Shown one piece after another: positions 35,901-48,226 of a DNA stretch of 64,000 bases. The notes below the pieces were generated by a model that did not search any database, was not told the DNA's origin, and saw only the letters and a list, made by a program, of their open reading frames with translations. Each line of letters opens with the position of its first letter. Position 1 is the first letter of the stretch. Where the stretch lies: assembly GCA_037176845.1 (NCBI GenBank), contig JAYKXP010000042.1, positions 124,001-188,000 of the forward strand, read 5' to 3'. Made by a program: the position numbers and the translations under genes. Source of the DNA: Paramarasmius palmivorus (lineage: Eukaryota > Basidiomycota > Agaricomycetes > Agaricales > Marasmiaceae).

Positions 35901-38900
35901 CTGTCCTTCCTCCCAAGAGATCCCCGCTGAGGCATTTATCTACAATCCACTTAGCCGTGTGAACACTGTTTATAGGAGTGGACTGGCATCAGCTAGCAGA
36001 AAGTCAAGAACGTGATTTCTTACTCTAACGCGGCTAAGATATCATCCAAGAGTAATATCTCTGCGCTGGAGTATACTGCTCTCGCGAGGCTGATCCTGGC
36101 TTTCTGCCCGCCGCTCAAAGTAATTCCTCGTTCGCCAACTTCTGTCGAATCTCCCGCCGATAACAATGAAAGATCGCGCTCAAGGGCACATTGGTGCAGA
36201 ACGGTGTTATAGCGAGTTTCGTCGTAAGGAGAGCCAAAGAGAATATTTTCCTGATTCGGGGTATTGAGCCTACAAGATAATGTTGACGCGAATGCGTACC
36301 TTGATGGTCTCGTTTAATACCCATGCCTCTTGAGCCGCATACGCAACCCCACCTTCACGCGGGACATGATACCAAGAATCATCAGCAATCGGGACAAAGT
36401 GCATCTCTCCTAATGGACATTCACCGTTCGGTATTACTCCAAACATCGATGGAAAAATCCTACCCAATAACGCTAACAAAAGCGATGTCTTTCCGGATCC
36501 CGTTGGCCCATGAACAAGATTTACTGCGCCCCGTTTGAATAGAAGCTCGCCCGGTATCTTCAGCATAAACTGTCGATCCCTGGACGGATACGCCGCATTG
36601 CTATCATGATGTGTAGTCCAGGTGAACGATGCGTTGTTAAACCCAACTTTGTCTTGAAGTCGTACTGTACTAAGCTCGGTATGTGGATACCTATCAACAA
36701 ATTCATCCAATAGTTCACTCTGCAGATGGTTAAGAATGTGCGAAGGAAGTAAGTGAATAGCTCTTGCCTCGTGTAAGAATTCGTTGACTCTGTCAAAGGC
36801 CACTTTCACACCGACGACTTGGACGGCGTATACGAAAGCCATCTGAATGTATCGCCTAAAGGAATCAAATACAAGCAGAGACGGGAAAATGACAGAGGCG
36901 GTCAATGTCCTCTGAGAAATCAGGGTCTGTTGAAGGAATCTGTACGCGAATTATTTGGACATAGACCGCAAAGTGCACGTACGCTGACCAAAAAAGTTAG
37001 CGATTTGACGTGTCTCTCAGGGAATGGCTTACTAGCAGGCAAAGGTAGCGATCAGCGTTAGTACAGAGGCAAAAGAGCTTAAGTGTTGGTTATTAGATAG
37101 TGTGAGTATGACCTAATGATGAGTTACCTGACGATGTTGAAGAATACGTCGATGATCTTGCTCTTTTTCACCAACGCCAGTTCTGGCTTCCTTCTTTCAG
37201 ACACCTGCTCGGACAAGCGCCTTTCCCATCCAAACAGCTTAGCCATCTTGAGGACATGCAACACTGAATTGGCCAGCACATCCACAAGTGTTAGCCGGAA
37301 CTACTATCCACATAAGCAAACATACCGTCGGAGAGCACTTGAACCCTAGCGTCCGTCTTCTTCATTTGTTCAACTTGAACTCGATGAATCCAGCCGACGA
37401 GCGTACTTGGTATTGGTATTGTGGCGATTGTAACCCCGATACCAACAAATGCGCTGCACAGACAGTCGTGATCAGAGAACGAAACCTGTTACAGCAGTCA
37501 CGTACGTCCATCCAAGGAGCTTGTACAAAAAAATCGTACATAATACGACTTGTGTGGGGACGTATACGAAGAGAAATAGGCAGTCAGCCGATTGCGCAAT
37601 AGCGTTGAGGTCAACTGTAACGAGTGTGTTTAGTCTCCCTGACGTATTGGCACCGTTGTCCTCGTCGCCTTCAGCATTATTGGTTGGGGAATGGATACGG
37701 ATTTTGAGCGCGTGTTCGAACAGGAGTTCTGTCAAAATTGATTCTGTCCGAACCAGGATGCGTTGCTGTGATCTGTGTCAGCGAGGTTCAGAAACACGAA
37801 CAAAAGGCACAGTACAGCAAGAAACATGAAACAATTGACCGAAATCGTTTCCACCACTACCGCGATGAAGAGTAAGATGATCCAAAACCATGGTCGTATC
37901 CATTGATGCTCGCCCTTGGCTTGTAAGTTCCTACACATGGGTCAGCTGGTCAACGGGGGGAGCAAGTTGGAGGAAAAAGGTTCCCACAGAAGGATTTGAT
38001 TGATTGCCAAGGGTGAAGCAAATACTCCTAACGATTTCATCTGTATTACCAATGTCATCACGAACAGGTCCCAACGAAAAATGCGCAGCAGCCAAAAGAA
38101 AAGGTGTTGATCGGCCTTGAAGTGCTGAGGTAGGAGTGTGGATGGTATCAACCGATGCATACATCATAACTTCTAACAGGGTACCTTGAAGTACTTTTTC
38201 TTGAGGTTCTTCGCCATATCAACATCGGCGAGAGGCGGTAGCTCGCTTGTTGGTAAATGTCCTTCTTTGTATGCCCGAGCAACGACTGAATCCATATAGA
38301 AGTAGAAAATGGCGGATAAAGGCGAAGAGGTCTGCAATGGGTGGGCCATCGGCATTGGATCCTACGAAAATAAATGAACAGGCAGGACAAAATGAATGAT
38401 GCAATCAAGGAGCACACCTCATCATCGACGGGAACATAGACACCAGGGGTAAGTAGAGGAATGATCACGCCCGTAAACAAAAGCAGAGCAACTTTGACCC
38501 AGATCCAAGGACCTTCCCCTTCATCTTGAGGAGATAAATCGTATGTAATAAGTGGATAGACGTCTCTATAGGCGTATACCCCCAAGGCTGAAAGGAGAAT
38601 GAGTTCGAGATGGACAGAAGTGATAGCGTTGTTCCCAATGGATAGAATAGTAGCATAAAGCTCCACGATTATGACGATTAGGACACATGAAAACACCGAG
38701 AAAGTACAACACGCACATAGGCTGCAATCAGGGTTATCCTTCTCTCGAATAACGACAACAAGAATAGTGCTCCCACACCGAGAAACCGAACGAGCTTTAA
38801 CGAATTCTGGATCGGTGTCAAGCAACGTTTCTGATGTTCCCTTGGTTTGGAACTTGACATTACGGCGCTGACGGTGAGAGCCAGCAGGGATAATACTGCC

Positions 38901-38932
38901 GTGCACAATGGGATTTCGAGTGTGTTATCCAT
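32971..38932 (-). CDS. Full-length ABCC-type (MRP-like) ABC transporter
   Basis: It is an ATP-driven membrane exporter, likely of conjugates or drugs, in the plasma or vacuolar membrane. The gene has over 20 exons; not every splice was fixed. Order: N-terminal membrane region (from [10 protein letters not shown], 38932 to ~38150), first transmembrane domain (~38150-36800), first nucleotide-binding domain (Walker [10 protein letters not shown] near 36490, signature [14 protein letters not shown] near 36090, Walker B ILLLDD near 36050), linker (~35830-35560), second transmembrane domain (~35500-34380) and second nucleotide-binding domain (Walker A VGRTGSGK near 33885, signature [14 protein letters not shown] near 33440, Walker [12 protein letters not shown] near 33390). 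The first site has Asp where the second has the catalytic Glu, which is normal for ABCC. The last exons (…[10 protein letters not shown]…) end in LLSAMG. The N-terminal extra helices and the asymmetric sites support ABCC over ABCB. No break was seen, but not all joints were checked. Confidence 0.9.
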
Positions 38933-39684
38933 GAGTGGTATCCTAAGAAATCTTGAGTATCTTTCTGTATTCTCAATGGAACAAATACATTTTAGCCGTA
39001 TTTTGAAGATTTTTGAACACCTTCAATTCAGACACTATCACAGCGGGAGCCTGATCAATGGAAGGTTAGGTTGAGGATGAATAAGATGACTCATGCAAGA
39101 GCGCACCTTCTTATACAGATATTATGACTCGGGATCAGGTTCGGTAGCGATTCAGGGAACGAGGCATCAAGCATATGCATCAAGTTGCAGTGAATTGAAC
39201 CAATTGATAAAGATTTTCTTATCACCAAGTGTCAAGCCGAAGGCAACGGGCGTCGTCAGCTACCGAACATTGAGCCGATACGTCTAGACGTGAGGTTTTG
39301 AAGTTTTTGAAAAGGAAAAGAGGAGAGGCACAGATCCTTTATGGTCGTTCAAGATGTATGTTGAAGAACAAGACGCGCAAACAAGAGGTCACGCGAACGC
39401 CCGAGTCAAGCGCGTGTCGGAGTTTCAATGGCAATCCCCGGCAAACTTGCAAACAGAGATCGCCCAGGGCCATGCGATAGGGTGGGGACCGTGGACCGGA
39501 TACTGTGAGCATAAGTGCAACTATTTCATATCTCATTTCTAAGTCGTAAGGCAGCGTATATGTACTAGATTGTCTTGACAGTCACTTGAACGCGTTCACA
39601 ACTAGTATAGGGATATAAACGAGAGAACGATGACCTGTGATCCCGTAACCAAACTAGAGAATTCGAAGCATATTCCTAGTCAAT
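38933..39684. other. Intergenic stretch upstream of the ABC transporter
   Basis: It holds the transporter promoter. No other gene, repeat or RNA was seen. Confidence 0.35.
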
Positions 39685-41310
39685 TCAGGACCTTGTCACC
39701 GTATGGATGATGGCCATGTCGTTCGACACGAGCCTGTGAATTCCGCTGCTGTCGCCTGCGGCCTGAGCTTGATCATACTGCACATGGTGAAGGCATTGCG
39801 CCCTGCTAGGTCTCAAGAGAAGTACAAGATTCCCAACCATGAGTACCCAGCCGTCACGGACAGTATTAAGCTGGACAACCTAGCAATGAGAATCGGAAAA
39901 TCTACTTTGTCCAGTAAAGGATCGCTTACCTTGAATGATTGCGATGGCCTAACGTATTTGGCCGGCATTGTCCTAGCCGCCTCCTGCGCTTCTCCAGTCA
40001 CATTAGCGAGTCCATGCTGGTCTGCCGATAAGCCAGTCAATGATGAGAAGACGCTTGTTTGTAGACGTCTGTGAGCTCCACGATGAGTCGGCTCTTCTTC
40101 CTCAGCGTCGAAAAAACCATAAGATCCAGTATTCCCTGCAGAGATTGGATGCTCTTGCAAGTCATATGGCCGAGTTGTAGTATTCGCTTCATTTTCCGAA
40201 CTACTACTCGTCGACAGGGGTTGTTCATGCCCTTGTAACCCGTCCGTCTCGAAAGTTGTAGGAAAACCGAGAGACAACTCCGGGCCGCGTATCTGGATTA
40301 CTAGTGTAGGCCCTGTAGCACCTTTCTTCTTCGGATTTTCCAAAGGTACCTCAACTAATCGCTCGATTCAGTGAAAGGATATGTGTCGTGTTGCATGTAA
40401 ACGAACCCTGACCTCGATCCATTGCAAGATCGTTGATGGATACCCTCGCACTTGCAATCAGAGTGTGCCAACACATGTAGCGAGGTTGAAGCAGTTGAAA
40501 GTACATTAACTCTGAGCTGGCAGTATACCTTGACAAGAACAGCACCGTTTTAGATGCAGGCCTCGACGTGGATGTAACCACTCACCTTGGCCCAATGTCC
40601 TTCCAACCTTTTTGGACTGCATCTTCAGGGCTCAGCCCAGGTGAATCATACTTTTCATTCCGGTAGTTTACCCGAATAATGAGTCTCTTTGCTTTTATCG
40701 AGAACGGACGCTTCAATTTGGCATCTACGAAACATGGTCATTATCAAGTTAAATTTTGAAAAGAACGAGCATGCCTGTGATGTGGAATGTCCGCGAAGTC
40801 ATCCTGTTCTCGAGGTGAACAATAAGAACAGTAATGCGAAGAATAGAATAAATTCCACAATGGTAGTGGAAAGGGTACAAGGTAAACCTGGCAGGCTCGG
40901 CCTTGTTATTGCTGGGTACACGAGTGCTCAACGCGACTTTCCCTCGCCATTCCCGAGAGGCTGCCAACGTTGTGCGCGAGAAACGAAATGAACGGGACTT
41001 CCGTCACGGTGCTTCTGGTCATTGAATAGAGAAATTCATTGTTTCAGCAAGTTGATCAGTAAGCGAGCTGCGAAAAGAGGAAAAGGATGACTCACAAAGG
41101 CATAGATTGCTGATAGAGTTTCTCATGAGGATGTTCACAGGTTTCAATGAAAAATGGCGCTGGCGAGTTGTCTTCCTCGACATCGTGGTTTTCGGAAGAA
41201 AAATTGCCAAGACGTTCACGTGTCACGAGACACGGTGACAAATTTTCACAAATCACATTCTGATCTTGTCAATGTCGTCCAACCGTCGACACTTTTCCAT
41301 CTTGGACTTG
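39685..41310 (-). CDS. Uncharacterised multi-exon protein with a possible membrane helix
   Basis: I do not recognise the family, but several exons look truly coding. From 5' to 3': ~41120-41250 (NHDVEEDNSPAPFFIETCEH), ~40930-41010 (HRDGSPVHFVSRAQRW), a hydrophobic piece near 40830-40890 (VEFILFFALLFLLF), ~40615-40725 (LKRPFSIKAKRLIIRVNY, ending at GTGAGT), ~40412-40445, ~39930-40360 (starting VEVPLENPKKKGATG, then acidic and Ser-rich), and a last exon ~39685-39890 (VVQLNTVRDGWVLMVGNLVL). The first Met may be at about 41310 (MEKCRRLDDIDK). Some joints are unsettled. The two Lys/Arg-rich beta-like stretches hint at a C2-like fold, but this is a guess. Confidence 0.4.
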
Positions 41311-41430
41311 GGTATTGTCTGGCACGCACCGTCTGAAAAAGTGGTACATCCCATACTATTCTTTGTTTTCTCCATCAGCCCTCTCACACTATCCCATCTT
41401 GTTCGACTAGATTGCTTGGGCAGCTGCAAT

Positions 41431-41744
41431 GTTCGCTATGAAAAGGCCACCTGAGGACGTCATGGTGAGTATGTTTCACAATAATTGGACAAGTTCTATT
41501 GAATTACGATGTTACAGTGCTAGGACCACATATCTCAAAGGAAGGATATCAGCTCGTCAAAACGCTTAGCATTGGCTCGGTCAAAGAGTTGCCAGCGAAT
41601 CTTCGGTTTGTGAGTGCTATCTTGGTGTTACTTGCTCTCGGTCTGATTCACCCTGTTCTGAGCCAGAAACGATACATTGAAGGATCTTCGATAGGATCTC
41701 GGTTTTCCCTCTTTCCAGTCCGATACTTGCGCCAAGGCAATTGA
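41431..41744 (+). CDS. Possible small plus-strand gene
   Basis: It begins MFAMKRPPEDVM and then has a GTGAGT donor. The next segment is open in two frames (one reading LGPHISKEGYQLVKTL) to a second GTGAGT, followed after a CAG by a last stretch ending RYLRQGN. The phase between segments 1 and 2 fits only the other frame, so the model is weak. No family was recognised. Confidence 0.2.
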
Positions 41745-41989
41745 GGGAACCCCCCCGTTTTGTCCAATGGCACCGAAAGTCCATATACCAATGAGTTGAT
41801 CGTACAGACCAGATAGGAAAGTGGTAGAATGGATGAAGCAAGACGTACGCGCTAAGAAGTATGCTACACAATCATCTGCTACCGCCGATCACCCTTGCTC
41901 ATGCTGGCTACCTCCAGAATTCATCCGTTACCCTGATTCGGATAGTTCAGAACACTTTCATTCACGCAGAGCGTAGTCACGAACTTGTC

Positions 41990-42346
41990 CCCTGTGATCA
42001 TGGAGGCTGCATTCAAAGCAGCGTCGTCCTGAATTGTAAAACGAGACGGTCTCGATCTTTCATGACCAGTGCGTGTTTTTCACACTGAACGCTCAGGCTA
42101 CCTGAGGACTTACATTCACTTTGCAGACTACCGTGGCTGATTCTGTCGGCATACCTTCTCATTCGACCTACAACCGGCCTTCGGTCTTTCCCTGTACCGT
42201 CATACTTCCTCGCAGTCTGTACTGCGTGCTGCGTTCGAGCATTGCCAGAATTGCGCCTCGTGGATGACGATGTCGGCTGACATGATCTCGTTAGCACCCT
42301 TGAGGTTGTATACAGTGATCTTCGCGTAGCTATAGTTCGTTCCCAT
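41990..42346 (-). CDS. Possible gene, first exon only clear
   Basis: A 47-codon exon (42206-42346) begins MGTNYSYAKITVYNLKG and reads SADIVIHEAQFWQCSNAA up to a GTATGA donor. It faces away from the Kelch gene and shares its 240-base upstream region. Later exons (near 42115-42150, with a GTAAGT) could not be joined in phase. No family was recognised. Confidence 0.25.
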
Positions 42347-42586
42347 GTAACTACCTCACATCATGTAGGGTTATTGTATGTAGCGCAACTTGCCAAAGTC
42401 CAATCGACCAGCGATAGCGATACCAAAGCAAGAGGCTCGTGTAAGCATTCGGCTCATCGGCGCCTAAAATTATCAGCTCCAATCAGCTGTCCTCAGCCTT
42501 CACGTTCATTTTCCTTTCTCTTAGGACGGCCTTCGAAAGTTCTGGCTTTTCTTCTCCTTGAGCTTTCTTGAAAATAGGGACTCCCA

Positions 42587-45370
42587 ATGGCGAAGAAAAA
42601 GTCGACGAATTCCGCCGCGAAGGCAGCGAAAAAAGCGAAGGCAGAGAAAAAGGCAGAGAAAAGGACGACGAAGAAGGATAAAAAAGACAAAAGAGACGAT
42701 GACGATTCAGACGATGACTTAGAGGCCATTTTGGAGAAGGTTAGTTGCGACGTTGTTGTTTCCGAGCTGACAGAAATGCTGATCCCTTAACTTTTGGTGA
42801 ACAGATGCGCTTGGAATGGGAAGCAGCACATACCGTGACAGAAGAAGTAGTTGAAGGCCCACCAAGCAGGAGAGCAAACGCAACATTAATCGCATGCCCA
42901 ACCGGAAACTACCTTTGGTGTATCGGCGGAGAGTATTTTAGTGAAGATGGAAGAGCGGTGCGTTGTATAGTTGGCGCAGACTAAATGCTTTACTAACTCG
43001 TATCAGTACTTTGTAGGTTTCCAAACGGATCAGGTTCCAGGACAACTTGTGTTAACGAGAAGCTCTCCAAGTACAACGATATCTTCAGATATAACCCAGA
43101 AAAAGTAGACCCGCCAAGCACCTTTCGTCCGAATCCCCGATGTTGATGACTCCCTTTACCTAGGACGAATGGCGGAAGTTTGTTTCGCCGACCTGTCCCG
43201 GACCAAGATCCGCACATGCAGTCGCTACAACGCACAATAAAATCTTCCTTTTCGGCGGCGAATTTTCATCGTTACATCAGACAACGTTCCACCATTATCG
43301 TGATTTCTGGTGTTTCGATATCGCCGGTCATGATTGGGAGAGAATCGACACCAAGCTAATGCCGAGTGCGAGGAGCGGGCATAGGTGGGTGAGTCCGTGT
43401 CTTCTGAGAAGGAGGTGCTATGGATGATGACCTTGATCCCAGGATGGCCGCGTGGAAGCACTTTATCGTGCTCTTCGGGGGGTTCTACGACCCCGGAATT
43501 ACCAGTACGTGTTCCATTCTTCTATGACTCAATGTACTTAGGAGTACGCACAGCAAAGTACCACAACGACCTGTGGATATTCGATACCCAGGAATACAAA
43601 TGGCGACAAATCGAGTTTCGTGAAAATGACGCGAGGCCTTCGTTCGTAATCTATATTCTCTCTCAGAAAACTCTCGACTGACCTATTTTCAGGCCACGAA
43701 GCGGATTCTCATTCCTTCCTACCCCCGATGGTATAGTGTTACATGGTGGCTATTGCAAGGAATACGCCAAGGGGAAACGCCCTGTCGGTGTCATGTTAGA
43801 TGATACCTGGTTCCTGAGGTAAGCAGCTACGTTTTCTATCGTCATCCTGTGCTAATTTCTCTATCTCCAGTTTGTCGCTACCTTCGGTGGAAACCGCTGA
43901 CCCCAAGTCCCCTAACGCAACAACAACCTCCAAAAAAGCCTCGAAGGGAGCTACGGAGCCGCCCCTACAAGTGAAATGGCATCGCCTTCGCCGGCCTTCC
44001 ACTGCCTATTGCCCGACTTTACGCTCTGGGTGTACGATGACGACATGGGCGAACCGCGGATGTGGTGTGATGTTCGGTGGTGTTACGGATGAAGAGAGGG
44101 GCGAGGAAGGATTAGAGAGCGTGTTTCATCAAGACATGTGGGTATTCGATAGTTCTCCATTGTGTGCCCAAATTGAATCTCGTCTTGCTCCTACTTAGGA
44201 ATGCATATCAATGGCCAGCCACTTTCACTGGATCAGGGGCAAAGGGCAGATGGATAAGTTTGACCCTGAAAAAGCCAAAGAAGAAGGGTGTCCATAAGAA
44301 GAAGAAGGTACTGGCGCAAACTCTTCAAAGAAGAGCAGAAGATGTAACAGATAACGAAGATGAGGTGGGTCTGCCGAAACACGTTCCGTCAAATGAAGGC
44401 ACTGATATTATTATTACACTCAGGATACTGGTGATGATAAACTGTCGGAACCTCCACCAGCGTCTGTTGTGGAAAGCGAGGTAGACCCCGATGATCCCAG
44501 CCTGACGATACCCATACCAAGATATAACGCCATGCTGGCAGTACTTCGGAATACTTTATATCTGTCTGTCGTGCCTCTTCCCTACCGAATCCTCTGGGGA
44601 CTAACTTTAACAATAGTTACGGCGGGATACTTGAACGAGGAACACGTGAATATACGCTCGACGATTTCCATTACGTCCATCTTGATAAAATGGAGCAATG
44701 GGTCTGTCTAAGACCACATAGCTGGGTGTTTGGCGAGGGCGAAGAGAGTGAGGAAGACTCAGGCGACGAAGATGACGAATCTGACTCAGAGTACGATGAA
44801 AGTGGAGATAGTGATGGTGAGGAGGTGGATGAGCCAAAGAAGAAAAAGAAAGACAGGAAGCAGGAAGGAATACCTGACCCCGAACCAGAGGTATGTCGTT
44901 TCCACCCGATGGTTGATGATGAGCTGATGATTCGCAGCTTGAAGACGAACCTGAACCTGAACCAGAGGACGTTTTGCGCACACGAGCCCAAGAATTCATG
45001 TCTTACGCCAATACCAACACTGCAGAGAATGCTTTGAGCACGCCGCTTCCAGGAGAGACACTGGCTATTTTTTATGCTCGCTCTCGAGAGTACTGGGCTC
45101 AGACAGCTCTTTGTACAACTTCCTCTGATACTCGAGGTAAAGCACTGAGGAAAGATGGTTTCGCTTTAGCCGAAGCTAGATACGGTTCGTCCCTCGATCT
45201 CATACTTATGGAAGCTGTACTGAGTGAAATGAATAGAGGAGTACAAACCATTACTCAAGGAGGTTGAGAAGATTCTTGCTGAAGCAGGCTTGGACGAAGA
45301 GGAAATGAGACGCAGTGCACAAGCGGGAGGTATGGGTGGACAGCAGGGGCAGAATAGAAACAGGCGATAG
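42587..45370 (+). CDS. Kelch-repeat protein of the KLHDC4 / Kel3 type
   Basis: This is a conserved eukaryotic beta-propeller protein, probably a scaffold in cytosol or nucleus. Fourteen exons were fixed by phase: 42587-42739, 42805-42957, 43007-43012, 43072-43104, 43164-43384, 43443-43504, 43554-43641, 43693-43818, 43871-44137, 44199-44364, 44424-44563, 44617-44890, 44938-45184 and 45237-45370. Together they give 689 residues. The N-terminus is a Lys/Ala-rich basic stretch then an acidic one. Kelch repeats follow with GG pairs: CIGGEYFSEDG, FLFGGEFSS, VLFGGFYDPG, VLHGGYCKE, VMFGGVTDEE and LYGGILERG. A long acidic insert (GEESEEDSGDEDDE) precedes a conserved C-terminal domain (ETLAIFYARSREYW ... 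GKALRKDGFALAEARY), as in KLHDC4 relatives. Exon 3 is only six bases. Confidence 0.95.
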
Positions 45371-46302
45371 TAGGATTGAACCGCTATGTGGTGTGTTTCC
45401 TTGTATGTTCCATTTTGTACACCATTTCTATCCGCTGATGGGAGCGGCCAGGCACTGATAACGGAAGATGGCTATCGGGAGATGTCTCTACCATGAATAA
45501 TGATGAATGTATCAATCTACCAAGTCAAGAAATGAGTACTTCAAATTGGTGTTGCGCATACTGCCTTTCTGCTGACGGTGCTAGACCGGTACTTAATAAA
45601 GCTCAGACGTACAAGATGCATGGACATACCACACCCGGACCCGAATGCTTCAACGTCAGTCAAGCTAATCTTCGTTCTTTGCAACCATTGGCGTTATCCG
45701 TGTTGCCCGAGATCTTACGGATGAGCCCCTTGGAAGCTCGCCTTATTCCCCAGATAGAGGTAGAGAAGGCCACGTTTTCGAGGGTTGTGATTGAGTCATG
45801 GGCACTTAACAGCCAAACGAGGCAGTGTGCACAGTAACGTTGATCTGGCGGTAAGGTCTGGCTGGATATGTTCACTTGAAACGATCAGGAGCACTAATTT
45901 CAAGACTAGTAGCTTTACGATTTCGTCCTCCTGACCTCCTTCATCCTGGTTATTCGCAAAGGTGAAACTATCGCTCTTCCGCAGTATACCGATACTTATG
46001 GCGATAAACGCGGACGGAACTCTGGTATCGGCTTTCGGTCAGCGCTTGGTATCATGCAGTGCCTGTCATCCCCCATGGCGTCTTACCGAGCGTCTTTCCT
46101 TTCTACTACACGGGTAAAGGCGCATCTCCATCTCCACGTGCTAGTCATTGCGGGATCCTTTCAAACGTACCAGCGATGTAATCCAACGGAACTTGCCGTC
46201 AAAGCCTTGCCTGATTTCTGGACCTCCCTAAGAGCACAGACTTGTGCTTGTTTCAAGGCAATATTTATTTAGTCACCGATATCGGCGAAGAGGGGAGAAG
46301 CC
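45371..46302. other. Gap between the Kelch and P450 genes
   Basis: A plus-strand frame of 114 codons (45493-45837) and its antisense are both open; neither matches a family. Nothing else was seen apart from the P450 promoter. Confidence 0.3.
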
Positions 46303-46310
46303 TATATAAG
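46303..46310 (+). promoter_or_regulatory. TATA box of the P450 gene
   Basis: TATATAAG lies only 45 bases before the start codon, so the 5' untranslated region would be short. Confidence 0.45.
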
Positions 46311-46347
46311 CTGGCAATAGCGATGTCCGACTGAGTACGTTCTAGTC

Positions 46348-48226
46348 ATGCAAACATTCACTTCATATCTATTACTCACTATCCTAGTCATAGTATTAGT
46401 TCTAGCGGCACTCTATTCACGATGGCGATCTCTTCCACTACCGCCAGGTCCCACAGGCCACCTCCTCACTGGGGTGACAACTCCGCGAGCTAATCCTTGG
46501 GTCAAATACGCTGAATGGGCCTCTGAATACCACAGTAACGTCACCGTCTGTCTCTTATATATCCTGTCAACTTACTCCATGCACAGGTGATATCGTTCAC
46601 TTCCGCATCCATCAAGCGTCCTACATGGTTCTCTCTTCACCACGAGCAATACATGAGCTATTGAACAGACGCGCGTCCATCTACTCTGATCGTCCCTCAC
46701 ATACGTTCTTCTTTGAATTGTGTGGTCGTGGAAAATCGGTCTTCAATATCAACGCTGGGAGCAGACATTCTCAATACCGTCGGATGCTCTCTCGCGGTCT
46801 GAACACTAGCTCTTATGGTGGTGTTTTAGAAGATGAAGCTGCCCGCTTAGTAGAAAATCTCAAAGTGCAGCCTGCATCCTATGAGCGATTCATACGAATG
46901 AACTCTTCCGCGGTCATTATGCGAGTTGCATACGGATACGAGATTTCTTCCGTAGACGATAAATTTATCAAGGTCGCAGAGGAAAGTGCAAAAATATCTG
47001 GATTGGCAATGGCTCCTGGGAGATGGGCTGTCGATTACTTTCCTTCTTGTGAGCTCTACTTTCTGTTCTATTCTTGCTGCGTTGACAAGGTCTCAAGTGA
47101 GGTACCTGCCTTCATGGATGCCATTTCACCGCCAAGCTGCAGAATGGAAAAAGAGGTTGGAGGAATTGTCGGATGTACCCCACGAATGGGCTAAGCAGCA
47201 GATTGTAAGTGTCTCTGGACATGACGCAGCATCATCATTCATTTCTGTCAGATGTCGGGCAATTATGCGGAATCGTTTACCTCCGAACAGTTGAATCTAT
47301 CATCAAGAGCCGCCAGTCCTGAGGTTGAAGATATCATCAAATGGACGGCAGGGGGCCTGTATGCTGGCGCAACTGATACAGTAAGTGCACACCCTACAAG
47401 TGCGTCTATGCGAAGTTGACTTTCAAATACAGACAATTTCTGCTCTTCTCTCTTTCCTTCTCCTGATGGCCTTGCACCCGACAGTACAGAAACGCGCCCA
47501 AAACGAGATTGACTCGTTGAGTGGAGATATGCCTTCCATCAAAGATATCGGCCAATTGAGCTATCTTCACGCAGTGTTGAAGGAGGTTCTGAGATATGCT
47601 CCGGTGGCAAATATTGGTAACAGCTGCATTCATTCTGCCCTCAGAGATCAAACTGATGATCGAGATAGCACTCCCACATAGGGTGGTAGAAGATGATACG
47701 TATCACGGCTACAAGATCCCTAAGGGCGCAACCGTGATAGCTAATGTTTGGTTCGTTTTCTAGTGATGCTTAATTTTACCGATGAATCATGGTCTTCACT
47801 TTTCCAGGGCGATCATGCACGACCCGATGATCTATCCAAACCCGCACAACTTCGATCCCTCTCGATTCGACAAGACTGCAGAACGCGCCAACCCAGATCC
47901 TAGAAGTTGGGCATTTGGCTTTGGTAGTCGGAGGTGCCCTGGTGAGACATCATGTATCCGTTCGCGAGTAGTTCTCATCTCAGCCATACAACATAGGCAT
48001 TCAATTCGCAGAAACTTCTTTGATGATATGCATGGCAAGAATACTGTACACGTTCGATATCGGTCTGCCGAGCGGTAAAGCCAAGCCGAACGTAGAATTT
48101 ACCAGTGGTATTACGAGGTTCGTTCATTCGCAAGTGAATCTGTATCACTACCTGACAACCAATAGTCACATTAAACCGTTCGACGTTGATATTAGGGAAC
48201 GGAGACGTGTCAGAAATGATGAATGA
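46348..48226 (+). CDS. Membrane-anchored cytochrome P450 monooxygenase
   Basis: This is an ER-bound heme monooxygenase. Nine exons (46348-46534, 46587-47048, 47098-47204, 47252-47380, 47433-47616, 47669-47750, 47808-47941, 47997-48117, 48166-48226) keep frame and give 488 residues. An N-terminal membrane helix (YLLLTILVIVLVLAALY) is followed by the Pro-rich hinge (LPLPPGPTG). The I-helix oxygen-binding motif is AGATDT, the K-helix ExxR is EVLR, the PERF-like motif is DPSRF, and the heme-binding loop is FGFGSRRCPG with its Cys ligand. The plan resembles the mushroom P450s related to O-methylsterigmatocystin oxidoreductases. The substrate is unknown. No other secondary-metabolite core gene lies nearby, so a cluster is not supported. 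Confidence 0.95.

Noticed and set aside
42493..42729. Phe/Ser-rich minus-strand frame
   Set aside because: It is the antisense of the Lys/Ala-rich first exon of the Kelch gene.
44605..45000. Long Ser/Phe-rich frames antisense to the Kelch gene
   Set aside because: They are mirror images of the Kelch protein's acidic Glu/Asp/Lys insert, which is spliced in phase with its neighbours.
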